A DNA stretch of 64,000 bases from Corbicula japonica. Lineage: Eukaryota > Mollusca > Bivalvia > Venerida > Cyrenidae. Positions 9,540 to 20,450 of the stretch are shown in pieces. Within the stretch, counting starts at the first letter, position 1; each line of letters starts with the position of its first letter. The stretch spans positions 744,001 to 808,000 of the forward strand of contig JAZAYU010000088.1 in NCBI GenBank assembly GCA_038501625.1. The letters are read 5' to 3'. Both the position numbers and the translations under genes were made by a program. The notes beneath the pieces were generated by a model that worked only from the letters and a program-made list of their open reading frames with translations, was not told the origin of the DNA and made no database searches.

Positions 9540-10157
9540 ACAAAGACTCTCACTCAGATACTTTGTTTCAAGAAAGATTTTGTTCACAATACACAATATA
9601 TCAACTAATACATTTGTCGATTGAAAAGCTGTCAAATATTATAGCCTATTTCCTATTTCGTGTTTGTGATTTATTGTTTTAGTGTAGATGCAATGGAATT
9701 AGTGAATAATTGTTTAACTCACGAAAATAAGTGAGTAAATTTTAATTTGAGTGGCGGAAGAGGATCGAACAGTGTTTGGACTCTGAGCCAGATGCATTTA
9801 TCACTAAATTAATTTTATGATTCTCACTTTTACAACAAAAATGTTATGATGATGATGAATAAAGTAAGCAATTTACAGGTATATAATTGATTACGTCTGG
9901 TTTTCCTTGGCGAAGTTCTTCTTCGTGGAGAGTAAAAACTAAGAACGATAACTCAATTCGGATCGGACGCTTGACACGTATGCTGAAAAAATAGGTTTCA
10001 TGCCACCATTGAATGTTTTGTTTTACTTCAGATTAGTTGTTTGTAAATACTGTGTCTTGAAGGTTCTTTTCATATCTGATGGGCCGCGAGTCCAATATCT
10101 GACGTAAATCGAAGGAACAGACTTCCCAATCTCTTACTAAAGACCTGGGATATGACT
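9540..10157. other. Intergenic, nothing firm
   Basis: A GGATCGAAC motif near 9761 resembles an inverted RNA polymerase III box B, but no folded tRNA or SINE body could be traced. No open frame is supported. Confidence 0.45.
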
Positions 10158-10250
10158 AGTCTCAATAATTCGACTGCAAGAACAGACCCATTATCATACG
10201 GACATTTTCGTTGCCTGTTCTTAAGAGCGACAATCATATATATAGAAAAG
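10158..10250. repeat. Left arm of a long imperfect inverted repeat
   Basis: Begins AGTCTCAATAATTCGACTG and ends CATATATATAGAAAAG. It is matched in reverse complement by 11534..11616, with 36 of 42 outer positions identical by eye. It could be one terminus of a ~1.46-kb element or one of two dispersed copies. Confidence 0.6.
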
Positions 10251-11386
10251 CTCTTCTATTGCGCACAATTAGTTGGGTTATTGTTTTTTTTCAGACACAT
10301 GGAAAAATTATGTTGATTTTTTAACCAGTCGCAGATTTAGGATCCTTCCATTTATAATACAAACAAAAAACGCGGATATTGTAAACATTGTTTCGGTTCC
10401 TTGAATTTGCAGGAATTTCATAGAAAATTTTCTTTAGTAACTAAAGATGTTATAGAAAACTGCAGGGAATTAACTCTTCCAACCTTATTGAAAAGGAACT
10501 TGTTTTAATTCTGCAGTAGCCTCCCTTTATTCATACTCGTGAAACAATTTGCAGAGTAATTGTGATACACAGTTTAATTAGTTTTCTTTATCGCTTTACA
10601 CAATTCTTATTTCTATAAGAGTTTGTAAACTAAAAAAAACGATTCGAATACTCAAACGGCATTTGTGTGGAAATAGTTTAAGGTTGTAGGTAAGCGCTGT
10701 GAAGAGTATACGCTATTTTACTTTGGCAACTGCAATGTGATTATTTTTACCTATATATTACATTTACATATTTTTTGTCGATATTTGGGTTTTTTGTGTG
10801 TATTTTTTTTCAATTTAACGTTCTTTTAAATAAAGAACTTGTTCAGTTCACCGAAAAGTCTGCCGCAGTATTACGAAACTTAGGTGTCAGGTGTTCATAA
10901 CTAGGCCGCGTTTTGAATATATCAATTGGTTTCGCTACCACATTATTCAGGTATAGATTAAACTTACTGCACTTGCACCGAAATCTGGCTTCCTGCCACC
11001 TTTATCTATGTTCCGTGTTCTATTTAACAACAAAAGTATTACTGAAAATAAAACAAACGTCACCAATCGTGAACAAGTGATGTTATTTCATGGTTGATTT
11101 CAAAATACCTAAATTTAAACTAACCCGTGTTCGTTGACACATACGTGAAGTGTCCACATATAGTTTCGGGCCATTCCAAGGGCTTGTGGGACTTTTTCTA
11201 TGAAAATCTTTGCTTCCAGAATCCTCTCCTATGCGCCAGGCGCCTGGCAGCCAGGCAATGTGTTACCTCTCTTTTATTAGCCGGAGGCCGCCAACCGGCC
11301 ATATCAATCTAGTGGAACTCGAACCATCGAACTATGGTTGTTCTGCTTTATGTATTAGGTTAATGTATGAGTAAATCATAAGGTAG
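10251..11386. other. Interior between inverted arms; no coding frame recognised
   Basis: AT-rich sequence with short frames only (for example 11127..11312, without family resemblance). A small GC-rich palindromic patch, GCGCCAGGCGCCTGGC, lies near 11232. Confidence 0.45.
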
Positions 11387-11670
11387 GCGAACCGTGTAGA
11401 TTAAGAACGGCCTGCACATCCGTGCAGTCTGATCTGGAATTACACTCTTTGCTTCTAGATTCGAAAATTTCATCTTACCAATTAGCAACCAGTATGGATC
11501 CAGATTAGCCCAACTACTTGTGCGCAATAAGGCCTTTTCTATATATATGATGGACAGACATCTATAAAAAGTCAGTATGATAATGGGTCTGTGCTTGCCG
11601 TCGAATGATTGAGACCAGGATCCAGATCAGACTACACTGGTCCCCTGTGAGATATTAGTCATATTCCCAC
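11387..11670. repeat. Family G repeat, with the right inverted-repeat arm embedded
   Basis: Left part CGAACCGTGTAGATTAAGAA with the inverted CTGATCTGGAATTACAC; right part GGATCCAGATCAGACTACAC ending at the family tail near 11670. The inverted-repeat arm at 11534..11616 sits between them. Confidence 0.55.
11534..11616. repeat. Right arm of the long imperfect inverted repeat
   Basis: Starts CTTTTCTATATATATGATG and ends GTCGAATGATTGAGACC, the reverse complement of the left arm at 10158..10250 with scattered differences. Confidence 0.6.
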
Positions 11671-12059
11671 GGAGTTAATGGTTGATTGATCTGTGAGATA
11701 ACGGAACTGATTATCGGTAATGTCAACTAAAGATATGATTGAAATAAGCGAAGTTTATCGGATCCTTGAGTAAACGGTAATTACCATGCCTACAAGAGAT
11801 CTGCTCTTTACCGTTTGGCTCTTTTCTTTGTCGCAATGGCGCTCTTTGGATAGGATTCTGTTTTCAGTTCAGTCGTCTTTTATCCAGCTCGGATACCTCA
11901 AATGGTCCGATTTAATCTAGTGCGATTTTCATTGATGCACCGATTGTCGATGTGTCAATAAATTAAACCCGGTATCCTACGGAGTCGTATTTATGGATGT
12001 CGGTGAAAAAAATGTTCTTAACTGCATGCCAACGCTCAAAGACTTTAATTCGAGAAACC
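11671..12059. other. Intergenic, nothing recognised
   Basis: No open frame longer than about 60 codons and no repeat boundary seen. Confidence 0.5.
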
Positions 12060-12062
12060 CAG

Positions 12063-12208
12063 GGCCCAAGATCACAAAACTAAATCAGGATATCAGTCTC
12101 AAATCTCAAGGATCTGATTGGCTGAAATGGCGACTGGTCGCCATTTCAACCAATCAGATGCTTGAGATTTGAGACTGATCTCCAAACTTAGTTTTATGAT
12201 CTTGGGCC
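12063..12208. mobile_element. Family H hairpin MITE, copy 2
   Basis: A 146-bp palindrome starting GGCCCAAGATCACAAAAC and ending GATCTTGGGCC. Flanked by CAG at 12060..12062 and 12209..12211, a 3-bp target duplication. The centre is ATGGCGACTGGTCGCCAT. Confidence 0.85.
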
Positions 12209-12211
12209 CAG

Positions 12212-12760
12212 TTTGAGTTTTTAAAGTCCAAAGATTGAAATTTGAAAGTCAGAGATGACAAAAACACAGTGGTTTCGTTTTACTCAATGACATTTTGGGC
12301 CAACTATTTGTATGATGTTAATGTTTTATGCCAAGACTCCGTTGCCATATATCTCTCAAATATTTTTTTTTAATCCTGTAATGTTTGTGTTTTTGCGGCC
12401 ATGTCCTTCATTGAAATCTGTTCTTCGCAACTAGGTGTATCTTTTAGATCTGTTCAGATCTGGGTTTGTTTCGGTATTGTATAATTCTAAATAATATAGA
12501 AAACCCCTTAATCCATCCAGGATCCTGTCAATAGATTTACTAGTAAGGAAGTTTGGACTAGACATGCGGATGTTGAGGTCTGGATAAGAGCCATTTAAAC
12601 TTCCTTCGCGGTAACTTTTGGAGATTTTCGGGATTTAAACTTCCCCTAAAATTTCCCATTTACACCACCGTAACTTTTCAGTAAACTTTCCGTACAACTA
12701 TTGCTTGTGACGCCTATGACAGTCAGTAAACCTTCTGACATCGGCCCTCTGAATGTTTAC
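12212..12760. other. Intergenic, nothing recognised
   Basis: AT-rich sequence without supported features. Confidence 0.5.
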
Positions 12761-12853
12761 AACAGACTTGTTCAGAGCCCCAGGTTCATAACAGTGGCTG
12801 TTTTACAGCAGACGTGTTCAGAGCCCCAGGTTCAAAACAGTGGCCGTTTTTAT
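12761..12853. repeat. Two-copy tandem duplication, unit ~47 bp
   Basis: The block GTTCAGAGCCCCAGGTTC followed by ACAGTGGC(T/C)GTTTT occurs twice in direct succession with few differences. A 61-codon frame through it is probably chance. Confidence 0.75.
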
Positions 12854-13000
12854 TCTGGCAGAACGATTTCTTTAAATTCACACTAGCGTTTTTGTGCCGT
12901 GTAGTGGTTGTAAAAAGTTTCCCCGTACATTCAATCAGTGCATTATCCAATCACCATCTTTGAAGGCCGTTGAGAACGATAAATGTGGAGTAGGTATCAG

Positions 13001-13187
13001 TGCCCAAGGTTATAAAACTGAGATTGGAAACCGGACTCAAATCTCAAGCATCTGATTGGCTGAAATGGCGACTGGTCGCCATTTCAGCCAATCAGATGCT
13101 TAAGATTTGAGACTGGTCGCCATTTCAGCCAATCAGATGCTTGAGATTTGAGACTGGTTTCCAATCTCAGTTTTACAACCTCCAGCC
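13001..13187. mobile_element. Family H hairpin MITE, copy 3, with an extra half-arm
   Basis: Starts TGCCCAAGGTTATAAAACTG and ends CCTCCAGCC, flanked by CAG at 12998..13000 and 13188..13190. It is 187 bp rather than 146 because the segment TGGTCGCCATTTCAGCCAAT, through to TTTGAGAC, is present twice in tandem on the right side. Confidence 0.88.
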
Positions 13188-13190
13188 CAG

Positions 13191-13980
13191 GTCTTGGCTA
13201 GACGAAGTGGACATTAATTTGCAATACCATTAATGCCCAAAACAGGCTCAATAAAACCGAACCTGCAATAGGCCTACAAGTATATTGAACGGTGGCTTTT
13301 ACATCAATTCTTCTGTCTTTTGAAATTTTCTACACGGAAACAAAACCCCACCTGATTCTTATTAATTTCATCATTAACTGATGACTCTGACAGCGAGCAT
13401 GACTAATAAACTGTTCAGATAACATCTGGGTTATGTAACAGATATTTCCCTTTAATACCACATGTCATATTTAACGCCTCTGCCAATACTGTGTAGGTGA
13501 ATTCAAGGTTGTCATTGATTTTGTAATATATGTTGAAGTCAGTTCCGATGTCATGTCACCGCTTACATTACTAATAATTAACCAGTCTATCTTACTAATA
13601 TTTATAACCCTTTTATAATCGGTTGACATAATCAGGCAGGAATGTTAGCAATCGAACGGGTATTGCCCACGCGCGGGTCAACAGCCAGATCAAATAGTTT
13701 ATTTTTATCGCGGATACTTACAAAACGTTTAGATGTTGCGTACATGATCAGTTTAAAGAATGTGGCATTCAAATTCTAGTAAATAAGTCCCACCCAATAC
13801 TACATCGTACATAAGTAACCAACAGTTACTGAAGGTCAAACAACAAAGAGCATCACCACATTCAACCCTTGCTGGGCATGTTCGCGTGTTGTGACGTTGT
13901 AAAAGGTCAGTTACCCAAATTAATTGATTTTTTTAGTGTTATTTCTAACGGGTAGCAACCTCTTAGATATCAACAAAAAA
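13191..13980. other. Intergenic between two hairpin MITEs
   Basis: No coding frame or further repeat recognised. Confidence 0.5.
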
Positions 13981-13983
13981 CTG

Positions 13984-14129
13984 TGCCCAAGGTTATAAAA
14001 CTGAGCATGGAAACCAGTCTCAAATCGCAAGCATCTGATTGGCTGAAATGGCGACCAGTCGCCATTTCAGCCAGTCAGATGCTTGAGATTTGAGACTGGT
14101 TTCCAATCTCAGCTTTAAAACCTTCAGCC
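13984..14129. mobile_element. Family H hairpin MITE, copy 4
   Basis: A 146-bp palindrome starting TGCCCAAGGTTATAAAACTG and ending AAACCTTCAGCC. Flanked by CTG at 13981..13983 and 14130..14132. Confidence 0.88.
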
Positions 14130-14132
14130 CTG

Positions 14133-14467
14133 TTGATTTTTGTTTGTTTGTTTTTCCTTCATTAGAATGCTTAGATTAGTAAGACATTTGAGCGTACATC
14201 CAAAGTAGTGAACAGTCTTAAATTTTCTTCACTTGTGGTTTGGTTAAGTCACTGTTGTTTCCGCCTAGAAGTGCAGCACTTAATATTAAGGATGGACCTA
14301 GGACAGTAAGAACTGTGTAGCTTACTTGTATTATAATTATGTAGGATTGACACGTATGATAGTGCAGGACAAAGAATACCACTGCTAAAATGATTTTTTT
14401 TGTTTTTCTGATTAATGGTCGATGCACTTTATTTGCTTTGGCAGTCTAGGGGCTGGCACAGCCCTTA
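14133..14467. other. Intergenic, nothing recognised
   Basis: Short minus-strand frames only (14218..14427), hydrophobic by composition but without support. Confidence 0.45.
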
Positions 14468-14640
14468 CTGGTTAGGATGCAAGATTTTTAATATAGGGGG
14501 TTCATTTGGGCCAGTCGTAGTGTAGTTACTTGATAACTTCCAATTTAATGGCCGAAATATCTTTAAAAATTGAATTTTGCTACCCAAAAGGTGGTAGGAG
14601 GGTTCATGCAAGCCCTGAATCCTATCTGGATCCGCCTCTG
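14468..14640 (+). repeat. Family C repeat (CAGGG-ended MITE-like)
   Basis: The order of motifs is GGATGCAAGATTT, a GGGGGTTCATTTGGGCCAG stretch, TACTTGATAACTTCCAA, TTGCTACCCAAAAGG, and the end TCTGGATCCGCCTCTG. This order recurs in about thirteen other places in the window. The ends CAGGGTCGGAT and ATCCGCCCCTG form short inverted repeats. Confidence 0.65.
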
Positions 14641-15513
14641 CCTTACTTAAAAATAAATGTATTAAAATCATGGTGCCATTTCCTTAATTAAGCCAGTGCT
14701 TTTAGAGAATTATCTTCCCCATTCCCCCGCCCCCATCAAAGCATTTTCCATATACGGTCACCCTATGTCATGAACACTCCAAATTGCTATTTTTGTTCTA
14801 ATGCGGGGTATCAATCATAAATTAAGCTATATTTGAAAATCACGACCATATTTTACTATACTTGCTAACTGTGCTAAATGTCATTATTTCAGAAAAAAAA
14901 CATGACTTATTATGATATACAGATTATAAATAGCTCTAGCATCATGTTCTGATCAAGGCACAATTTACGTCAATTGCTAATTATGTGTTTGTCATTTCAC
15001 ATTTCTGAAATATAGCCTTAAAATGCTTTCTGTAAGCTTTATTTTCTTGTATAAAAGCTTATTTTTGGATTCATTTTAGACCGTTCCTCAGTGAGTTTTC
15101 ATTTTTCAAGCTCGCCTACGATTGATGGAATGACGTCAAACGATATTGATCCGTCTTTTAGTGCAATCACGGTGTTGTTGTTGTTATTGTTGTTGTTGGA
15201 TTCCGTCTAAGAATTTAATTTTGCAAATAGTTTGTTGATATATTAAAGAGATTCGCATGATTGACAAGTGAACACTTATTTTTAAGGTTGTAAATGTGTA
15301 AATGCATCATGCTCAGAGCGGTGTATTAGAAATCGTGAATACGTCAACATAATAGATATATATATAATGGAAAAAAATGTGTTTTTCATTACAACATTAC
15401 TTCATTTATGCACGATTTCCAAGCATATGTGTCAATTAGTCATTTCAATCCGGATCGTTAGGACCTTATTTAACAGCCTTTGTGTTTACAACATATATTA
15501 TATGTTTACGACA
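14641..15513. other. Intergenic with a TTG microsatellite
   Basis: A GTTGTTGTTGTTATTGTTG tract lies at 15171..15199. No gene is supported. Confidence 0.5.
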
Positions 15514-15682
15514 CAGGGTCGGATGAAGATTTCTAAACAGAAGAGCTTCGTTTGAACAGTCTGAGAGTAGTTACCTGATAATAATTTTTCCAACTTTCTG
15601 GCCAAATTCCTGGTGCAAATGTAATACTGCTGCCCAAAACGAGGCTTCTAGTAACCCTACTGAACCTTCTCTCGAACCACCA
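15514..15682 (+). repeat. Family C repeat
   Basis: Starts CAGGGTCGGATGAAGATTTC and contains CCAACTTTCTGGCCAAAT and CTGCTGCCCAAAACGAGG. The right terminus is decayed. Confidence 0.65.
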
Positions 15683-15784
15683 CTGCGACAGAGGTCATTG
15701 CAAATTAAAAATTTAAGTTTTTTTTCCGGACCAAAACTTATCATCTAGTCTCAAAACTAATCGTTTCGGGAACTCAGTGTTAAG

Positions 15785-16205
15785 TGTCCGGTATTGAAGC
15801 TAATAAATGTGACAAAGGGAATACATAAATAAAAGTTGTTAATGTGTGATATCACATAAGTCAGCGGATGATATTATAAGTATTGCATTCCAGTAATTAT
15901 GACAGTGGATATTTTGAAAATGACCAAGGCTTTTAAAGGTCAAGATTCTAGTAGAATTCCACTCAAAAGCAGACCCAAAGTAGGGTCTCTGCCGATGTGA
16001 ACAGGTTAGAGTTTCGAGTAAGTAAATTGTCCGGTATCCAGGCTAATTACGGTGACAAGGGTACTACATAAATAAAACTTGTTAAATCACCAACTCATAT
16101 CACCTATCAGCTGATAATGTTATAATTACTATAAATATCCAGTAGGAATGACAGAGGATATTTTCCCATGACCAAGGCTTTTCTAGATACTAGTAGACCA
16201 AATAC
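15785..16205. repeat. Ancient tandem duplication, period ~244 bp
   Basis: Two diverged units start GTCCGGTAT (15785 and 16029) and share, in order, ACATAAATAAAA, a GATATCAC/CATATCAC block, ATGACAG.GGATATTTT and ATGACCAAGGCTTTT. There is no open frame. Confidence 0.7.
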
Positions 16206-16392
16206 AAGTAAAATAAACTGGTACTGTTTGTCATAATTCTTTGTTGTGGAGTTTGCGATATTCCAGCTGCCTAAAATTAGTGCATTGAGATCTTTAATGA
16301 CAATTTACAGCATTTTTTAAATCTTTGTTCAGACCACTTTTCTTTTAAACATGTCAAATATTTAAAAAAACATTTTATTATTATATGACTAT

Positions 16393-16579
16393 CAGGGTCT
16401 CGTGCAAGATTTTCAGAAAGGGGGGGTCGTCCGGGCCAAGTCTTCGGGTAGTTATATGATAATTTCCAACTTTCTGGACAAAAATCCTAATGACAAATAA
16501 AAAATGCTGTCCTAAAAGGGAAACGTACCATACTGACCCCGCCCCCACCCCCCCCCCCCTCCCCCAAGATCCGCCCCTG
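16393..16579 (+). repeat. Family C repeat with an internal C-run
   Basis: Starts CAGGGTCTCGTGCAAGATTT and ends AGATCCGCCCCTG. A long C-rich tract occupies 16539..16565. Confidence 0.75.
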
Positions 16580-17440
16580 TTGCTTTACATGATGATTAGT
16601 CTACGAGTAAGATCTGATGGTGCCGATTATGTTAAGTGCTCTAGAACACCTTATGGGGCATTAAGACAATCTCACAGCATTAAATTACATGAAAATACAA
16701 AAATCTAGCGATTTCAATGTGTTTAGATAATAGGTCTCCCGTTGACAACTACGAATATTAGATAATTACTAAAACAAGCTTCAATCTACGAGATACTTCA
16801 AAACTGTGTCAATATGCCGTTCGAAATTAGATACGTAAATTGACCCGTCAGTCGTCATATTCAGTGAACAACAGAACTCGGTTTATTGACACCGGCATCG
16901 TGTACATTTTCCCTTGCGTTTCTTAAAAAGATTCGGTGCAGTTGAGTGGTTTGTAGCGTGTTGCAGCTTTTAAACATATTTATAAGTGATAAATTTTATA
17001 GGTGGATCCGAAGACATTCGTAGCATTCCTAATCTCAGATTTTTATCAACTCCCATGGGGGCCTAATTTACTGCTAGGTCGTCTGCTCCACTTTTGTTGC
17101 TCTATTGAATTTCAATAAATGATTGAATATCACAACAAATTGCTCGTTTCCGAGACAACTAAGCAAACAGAAACTGTCAAAATCAATAAATTAATCAATA
17201 CGGAAATAAAAACTCTTTGTTTCACCCATCAACACAAAGATATTACGGTTTATAACTGGAATGGGCTGGTTGCCATATTTTATACCACGTGGTCTTTTTA
17301 GTGAATGTATTTGTGACTCAATATCCCACATCTCTCACGGTACTATGACTACTTAAAATACTTCTCCTTTATTTGGCGGGTCAATTCTATTAATAACTGA
17401 TAAATATCACGCGGAAAATTACCTTTCTATTTACAAACGC
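16580..17440. other. Intergenic upstream of the IER-family promoter
   Basis: Nothing recognised apart from an E-box CACGTG at 17286..17291. Confidence 0.45.
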
Positions 17441-17448
17441 GCTTTATG

Positions 17449-17530
17449 ATTGGACAGCGATGATCGCTAAAATGACGTATGTTTATGTCGCCGAATTTGA
17501 TTGGTTAACAAATGTTTGGTCTGACGTCAG
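17449..17530 (+). promoter_or_regulatory. Putative proximal promoter of the IER-family gene (CCAAT x2, CRE)
   Basis: Two inverted CCAAT boxes (ATTGG at 17449..17453 and 17500..17504) are followed by a perfect palindromic CRE TGACGTCA at 17522..17529. A CRE-like TGACGTA lies at 17473..17479. This arrangement fits an NF-Y plus CREB/ATF-driven inducible promoter, as expected for immediate-early genes. No clear TATA box is seen. The transcription start is inferred to lie soon after 17530, leaving a 5'UTR free of ATG from about 17556 to 17707. Confidence 0.6.
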
Positions 17531-17707
17531 TGTTTCAAAAGTCAATGTTTTACTATGAATCGTCATTGTAGTAATTGACACGCCGAGAGTAACTTCACGC
17601 TCGAGGCTTATCTTGTTTATCGATAAAGGATTTATTTAACTGAACAACAAGAAAGGACTTATTTTGTTGTTTATTTGTTGAAGCATTTGGATAGAAAGAC
17701 ATTAAAC

Positions 17708-18622
17708 ATGGGATCTACAAACGAAGCTCAGCGTTTAATTGCTGTATCCCTCGGGAAGATCGCGATGTCCCGACAACAACGTGGTGGAATTAACTTACAC
17801 AAAAACTTACTTGTTGCCACCGTGTTGCACAAAGCTCGAACAACGTACATGATGGATAATTTTCAGACATTGCTAGCTAACAAGCGAGCCCAGGCGGAGC
17901 GAGAAGCTGCTGCTAAAATGATCGTGGAACCCGAAAAATCGGACGAGAAAACAATGGATACAAGCGAATCACGTGGGGTCATAGACTGTAACAAAGCTAC
18001 CGAAATTGGGGTACCTCACGGGGGACATTCCGAACAAAAAGTTAATGAGACTGTGGACAAAGAAAATATTGTGCCAGTGTCCGAAAATAAACTGGGTTAT
18101 CAGGAACACAAAACATGTGATAGATTAGAAGAATCGGAAAAGAAATCCAGCCACCGGGATGTTCCTGAAACAACGCCTATTGTTACGGGGAAACAACCGT
18201 TATCTTCGCACAATGGAAGTACAAATTACGTCAGCCAATTACCTAACTGCAGGTGCGTTGGGGGCAAGCGAAGGCGATCTTTTGTCGTTTGTGATTTAGG
18301 TAGTGAGGCAAAGAAGCCACGCTTTGAGGATGAGTACGACATAAGTGACTCAGACAGCGAGTGTGAAAATGACTCAGGTGAAAATTTTGAAAGAATGCAG
18401 ACCGAGTCCACACAGGTTAAAAGTCTGGTGGATATATTTAGCACCGGATTTAATGGATTGTGCAAAGAGGGTGAATCAAAACACCCTACCGGACAAATTA
18501 ATGTATACGTTAGTGCAGAACGACCAATTAGTGGACATCAGTACGTTTTGAAAGACATAAGTTGTGGGACCCAGATAAAAGACAATGTAGCACTGCCTAC
18601 TGCCATTGCGTTAGCAGTGTAG
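17708..18622 (+). CDS. IER5L: Immediate early response 2/5 (IER) family protein, single exon
   Basis: The product is a 304-residue nuclear protein of the IER2/IER5/IER5L family. Family members are rapidly induced by growth factors or stress and, in vertebrates, act with PP2A regulatory subunits to modulate HSF1 and other phosphoproteins. The diagnostic N-terminal block is residues 7-44 ([18 protein letters not shown], then [20 protein letters not shown]). A basic cluster KRRR (187-190) and KKPR (202-205) likely serve nuclear import and precede an acidic Asp/Ser/Glu stretch (207-226). Residues 238-251 ([15 protein letters not shown]) and the extreme C-terminus TAIALAV match the conserved C-terminal pattern; the middle is variable, as usual. 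The start at 17708 (A at -3, G at +4) is preferred: the frame stays open upstream only through a TTG. No intron is needed, consistent with intronless vertebrate homologues. The symbol reflects family, not proven orthology. Confidence 0.88.
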   Translation: MGSTNEAQRLIAVSLGKIAMSRQQRGGINLHKNLLVATVLHKARTTYMMDNFQTLLANKRAQAEREAAAKMIVEPEKSDEKTMDTSESRGVIDCNKATEIGVPHGGHSEQKVNETVDKENIVPVSENKLGYQEHKTCDRLEESEKKSSHRDVPETTPIVTGKQPLSSHNGSTNYVSQLPNCRCVGGKRRRSFVVCDLGSEAKKPRFEDEYDISDSDSECENDSGENFERMQTESTQVKSLVDIFSTGFNGLCKEGESKHPTGQINVYVSAERPISGHQYVLKDISCGTQIKDNVALPTAIALAV

Positions 18623-20190
18623 ATTTAATTGGACTTTGGATCTCATCACACACATCGTGTATTTCCATTTTTATCAAAATTTCATTAATCTCAATTAATG
18701 GTGCAATCAGTTTATAAAAAGTATCACCCAATTCTATGTTATATAAACTATTTATAGGATATTCAAATTTCTAATTAAAACTGTCGAATAAGGTTATGAA
18801 ATCTAAATCGTGGTTTTGTCATTGTTTGGACCATGACCTCACGTTTATTTCTGATTCAAGATCATCACAGACTCATTGCAATGACAAATATCACGTAATA
18901 TGTGACTTTTATGAACGAAGAGGCCAGTGAGTTGAATGATGTATATTTGGAAATTTTTGTTTTATCATTGTTAGTGGTGATTTTAATTCATATGTGACCT
19001 CTTCTTTGTTATGAAGGAGTTTAATATTAATATTTAATGCGAGTCTCATTAAAATGTCAATCAAAGCACAGTGACAACGTAATAACTAATTCATCATTTG
19101 TCAGGCTAGGTCAACAATGTGTTTCGTTATAAGTTCTTTAGCCTGATTTGCATTTACAACCGCCTGCAGTCGGTAATTCGCTACTGCTTGTTTATACTTG
19201 TTCACCTATTATTGGGTGTAACGCGTCTAACCTATATTTTTCTGCATACGTCAATCACCTCTAAAAAACCGCGACCCGGACGAGGAAAATTTAATGTGTT
19301 TTCAATTATGAGATAGTGATGCGAATTAAGTAGCGCAATCGTGTGAACACTTGTTTGGTTTATCAGAATTGATATTTACGCATCACTTCACATTTACCTA
19401 TAACACTGGTAATTTTCCGTTCAGCATCGTCAGTGTTACCTGTTTGTACTAGTTTTCTATTAAGATCACCGATGCGTGATTTAATAATGTAACACATTTT
19501 GTCTGGTCGTTTAATAATAATCTGCCATATCATGCTATTGAGCTATTGACTTGTTTACGTAGCCATGGTTTTCTTTGTTGTCTGTTTGAGAGAGAAATTC
19601 TTTATCGATTTAGCACTTGTTATGTGCACTTAAACTTGAAAGTTCATCTAAGTAGATTATTTCGGTTAAATAAAGTGGCAACTTTATTGGGGAAATATAG
19701 TAAACAAGTACATAGCGCGTTATTTTGGGTTAACCATTAGTAGGTTAGGGAGTGTATTTAAGCGTATACCATTACTGATCATGATGTAATTCTAAATATG
19801 AATGAAAAGGTTAATTGTTAAGGCTTAATAACAGGGTGCAGTTCTGAAGTCATTTATTTAGAACACAATGTCAATTGTTCAATGATGTTTGGTTTAAATT
19901 TTGTGAGAAACTTCACTCTTGTTTATAAGTAACAAATAATTTATTGGAAAAAATGTCAAAGAATTAAGTTTAGAATGCGAATGTTTACATGTGTGTATGG
20001 TTGAATAGAATAGAATATTTAAGACAATGAAAATATGTAAAATAGTTTAGTGATGGATGACGATTGTACTCATTATTTATTAATTGTAAATTGATGTTGA
20101 CATATTTATTGATGATGTCATGGACCAAGATAGGTCCGTGCTAAAGATACAAAAAAAGAGAAAAACTCATGAATAAAAATAATAAAACTT
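18623..20190 (+). promoter_or_regulatory. Putative AU-rich 3'UTR and poly(A) signals of the IER-family gene
   Basis: More than ten ATTTA-type pentamers follow the stop, including an overlapping ATTTATTTA at 19853..19861. AATAAA occurs at 19669..19674 and, as a pair, at 20172..20177 and 20181..20186. AU-rich elements that destabilise mRNA are typical of immediate-early transcripts. Local AT richness also creates such motifs, so the 3' end is a prediction. Confidence 0.45.
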
Positions 20191-20234
20191 AATTTAGTTA
20201 TTGTTCATTTACATAATATTTGCAAAGTTGATGT

Positions 20235-20450
20235 CAGGGTCGGATCCAAAAGAGGTTTATGCGAGGATGCTCGAACCACCTATTTGGGTAGCAATATTTA
20301 TTTTGTTGGAGAAAATCCAAGTCGGAAATTGTTAGGTATATGTGTATGTAACTACACTAAGATTTAACCAAACAAAACCTTTTTTGTGGGGAAATCTTGC
20401 ATCTTCTCTTAGATGTGCATTAAAATAACCCCATCTGGATCCGCCCCTAA
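20235..20450 (-). repeat. Family C repeat, reverse orientation
   Basis: Starts CAGGGTCGGATCCAAAAG, then GATGCTCGAACC and GGGTAGCAATATTT; ends CATCTGGATCCGCCCCTA. The right end carries an extra ~45 bases compared with other copies. Confidence 0.7.

Noticed and set aside
9195..9608. 137-codon frame at the right end of the pogo element
   Set aside because: It crosses the transposon terminus into flanking DNA, which a real gene would not be expected to do.
9750..9810. Second tRNA-like fragment on the minus strand
   Set aside because: Only a weak box B-like word; box A and body could not be traced.
17675..17707. Upstream extension of the IER-family protein by 11 residues
   Set aside because: The extension begins at TTG; the conserved N-terminus is best matched from the ATG at 17708, which has a good start context.
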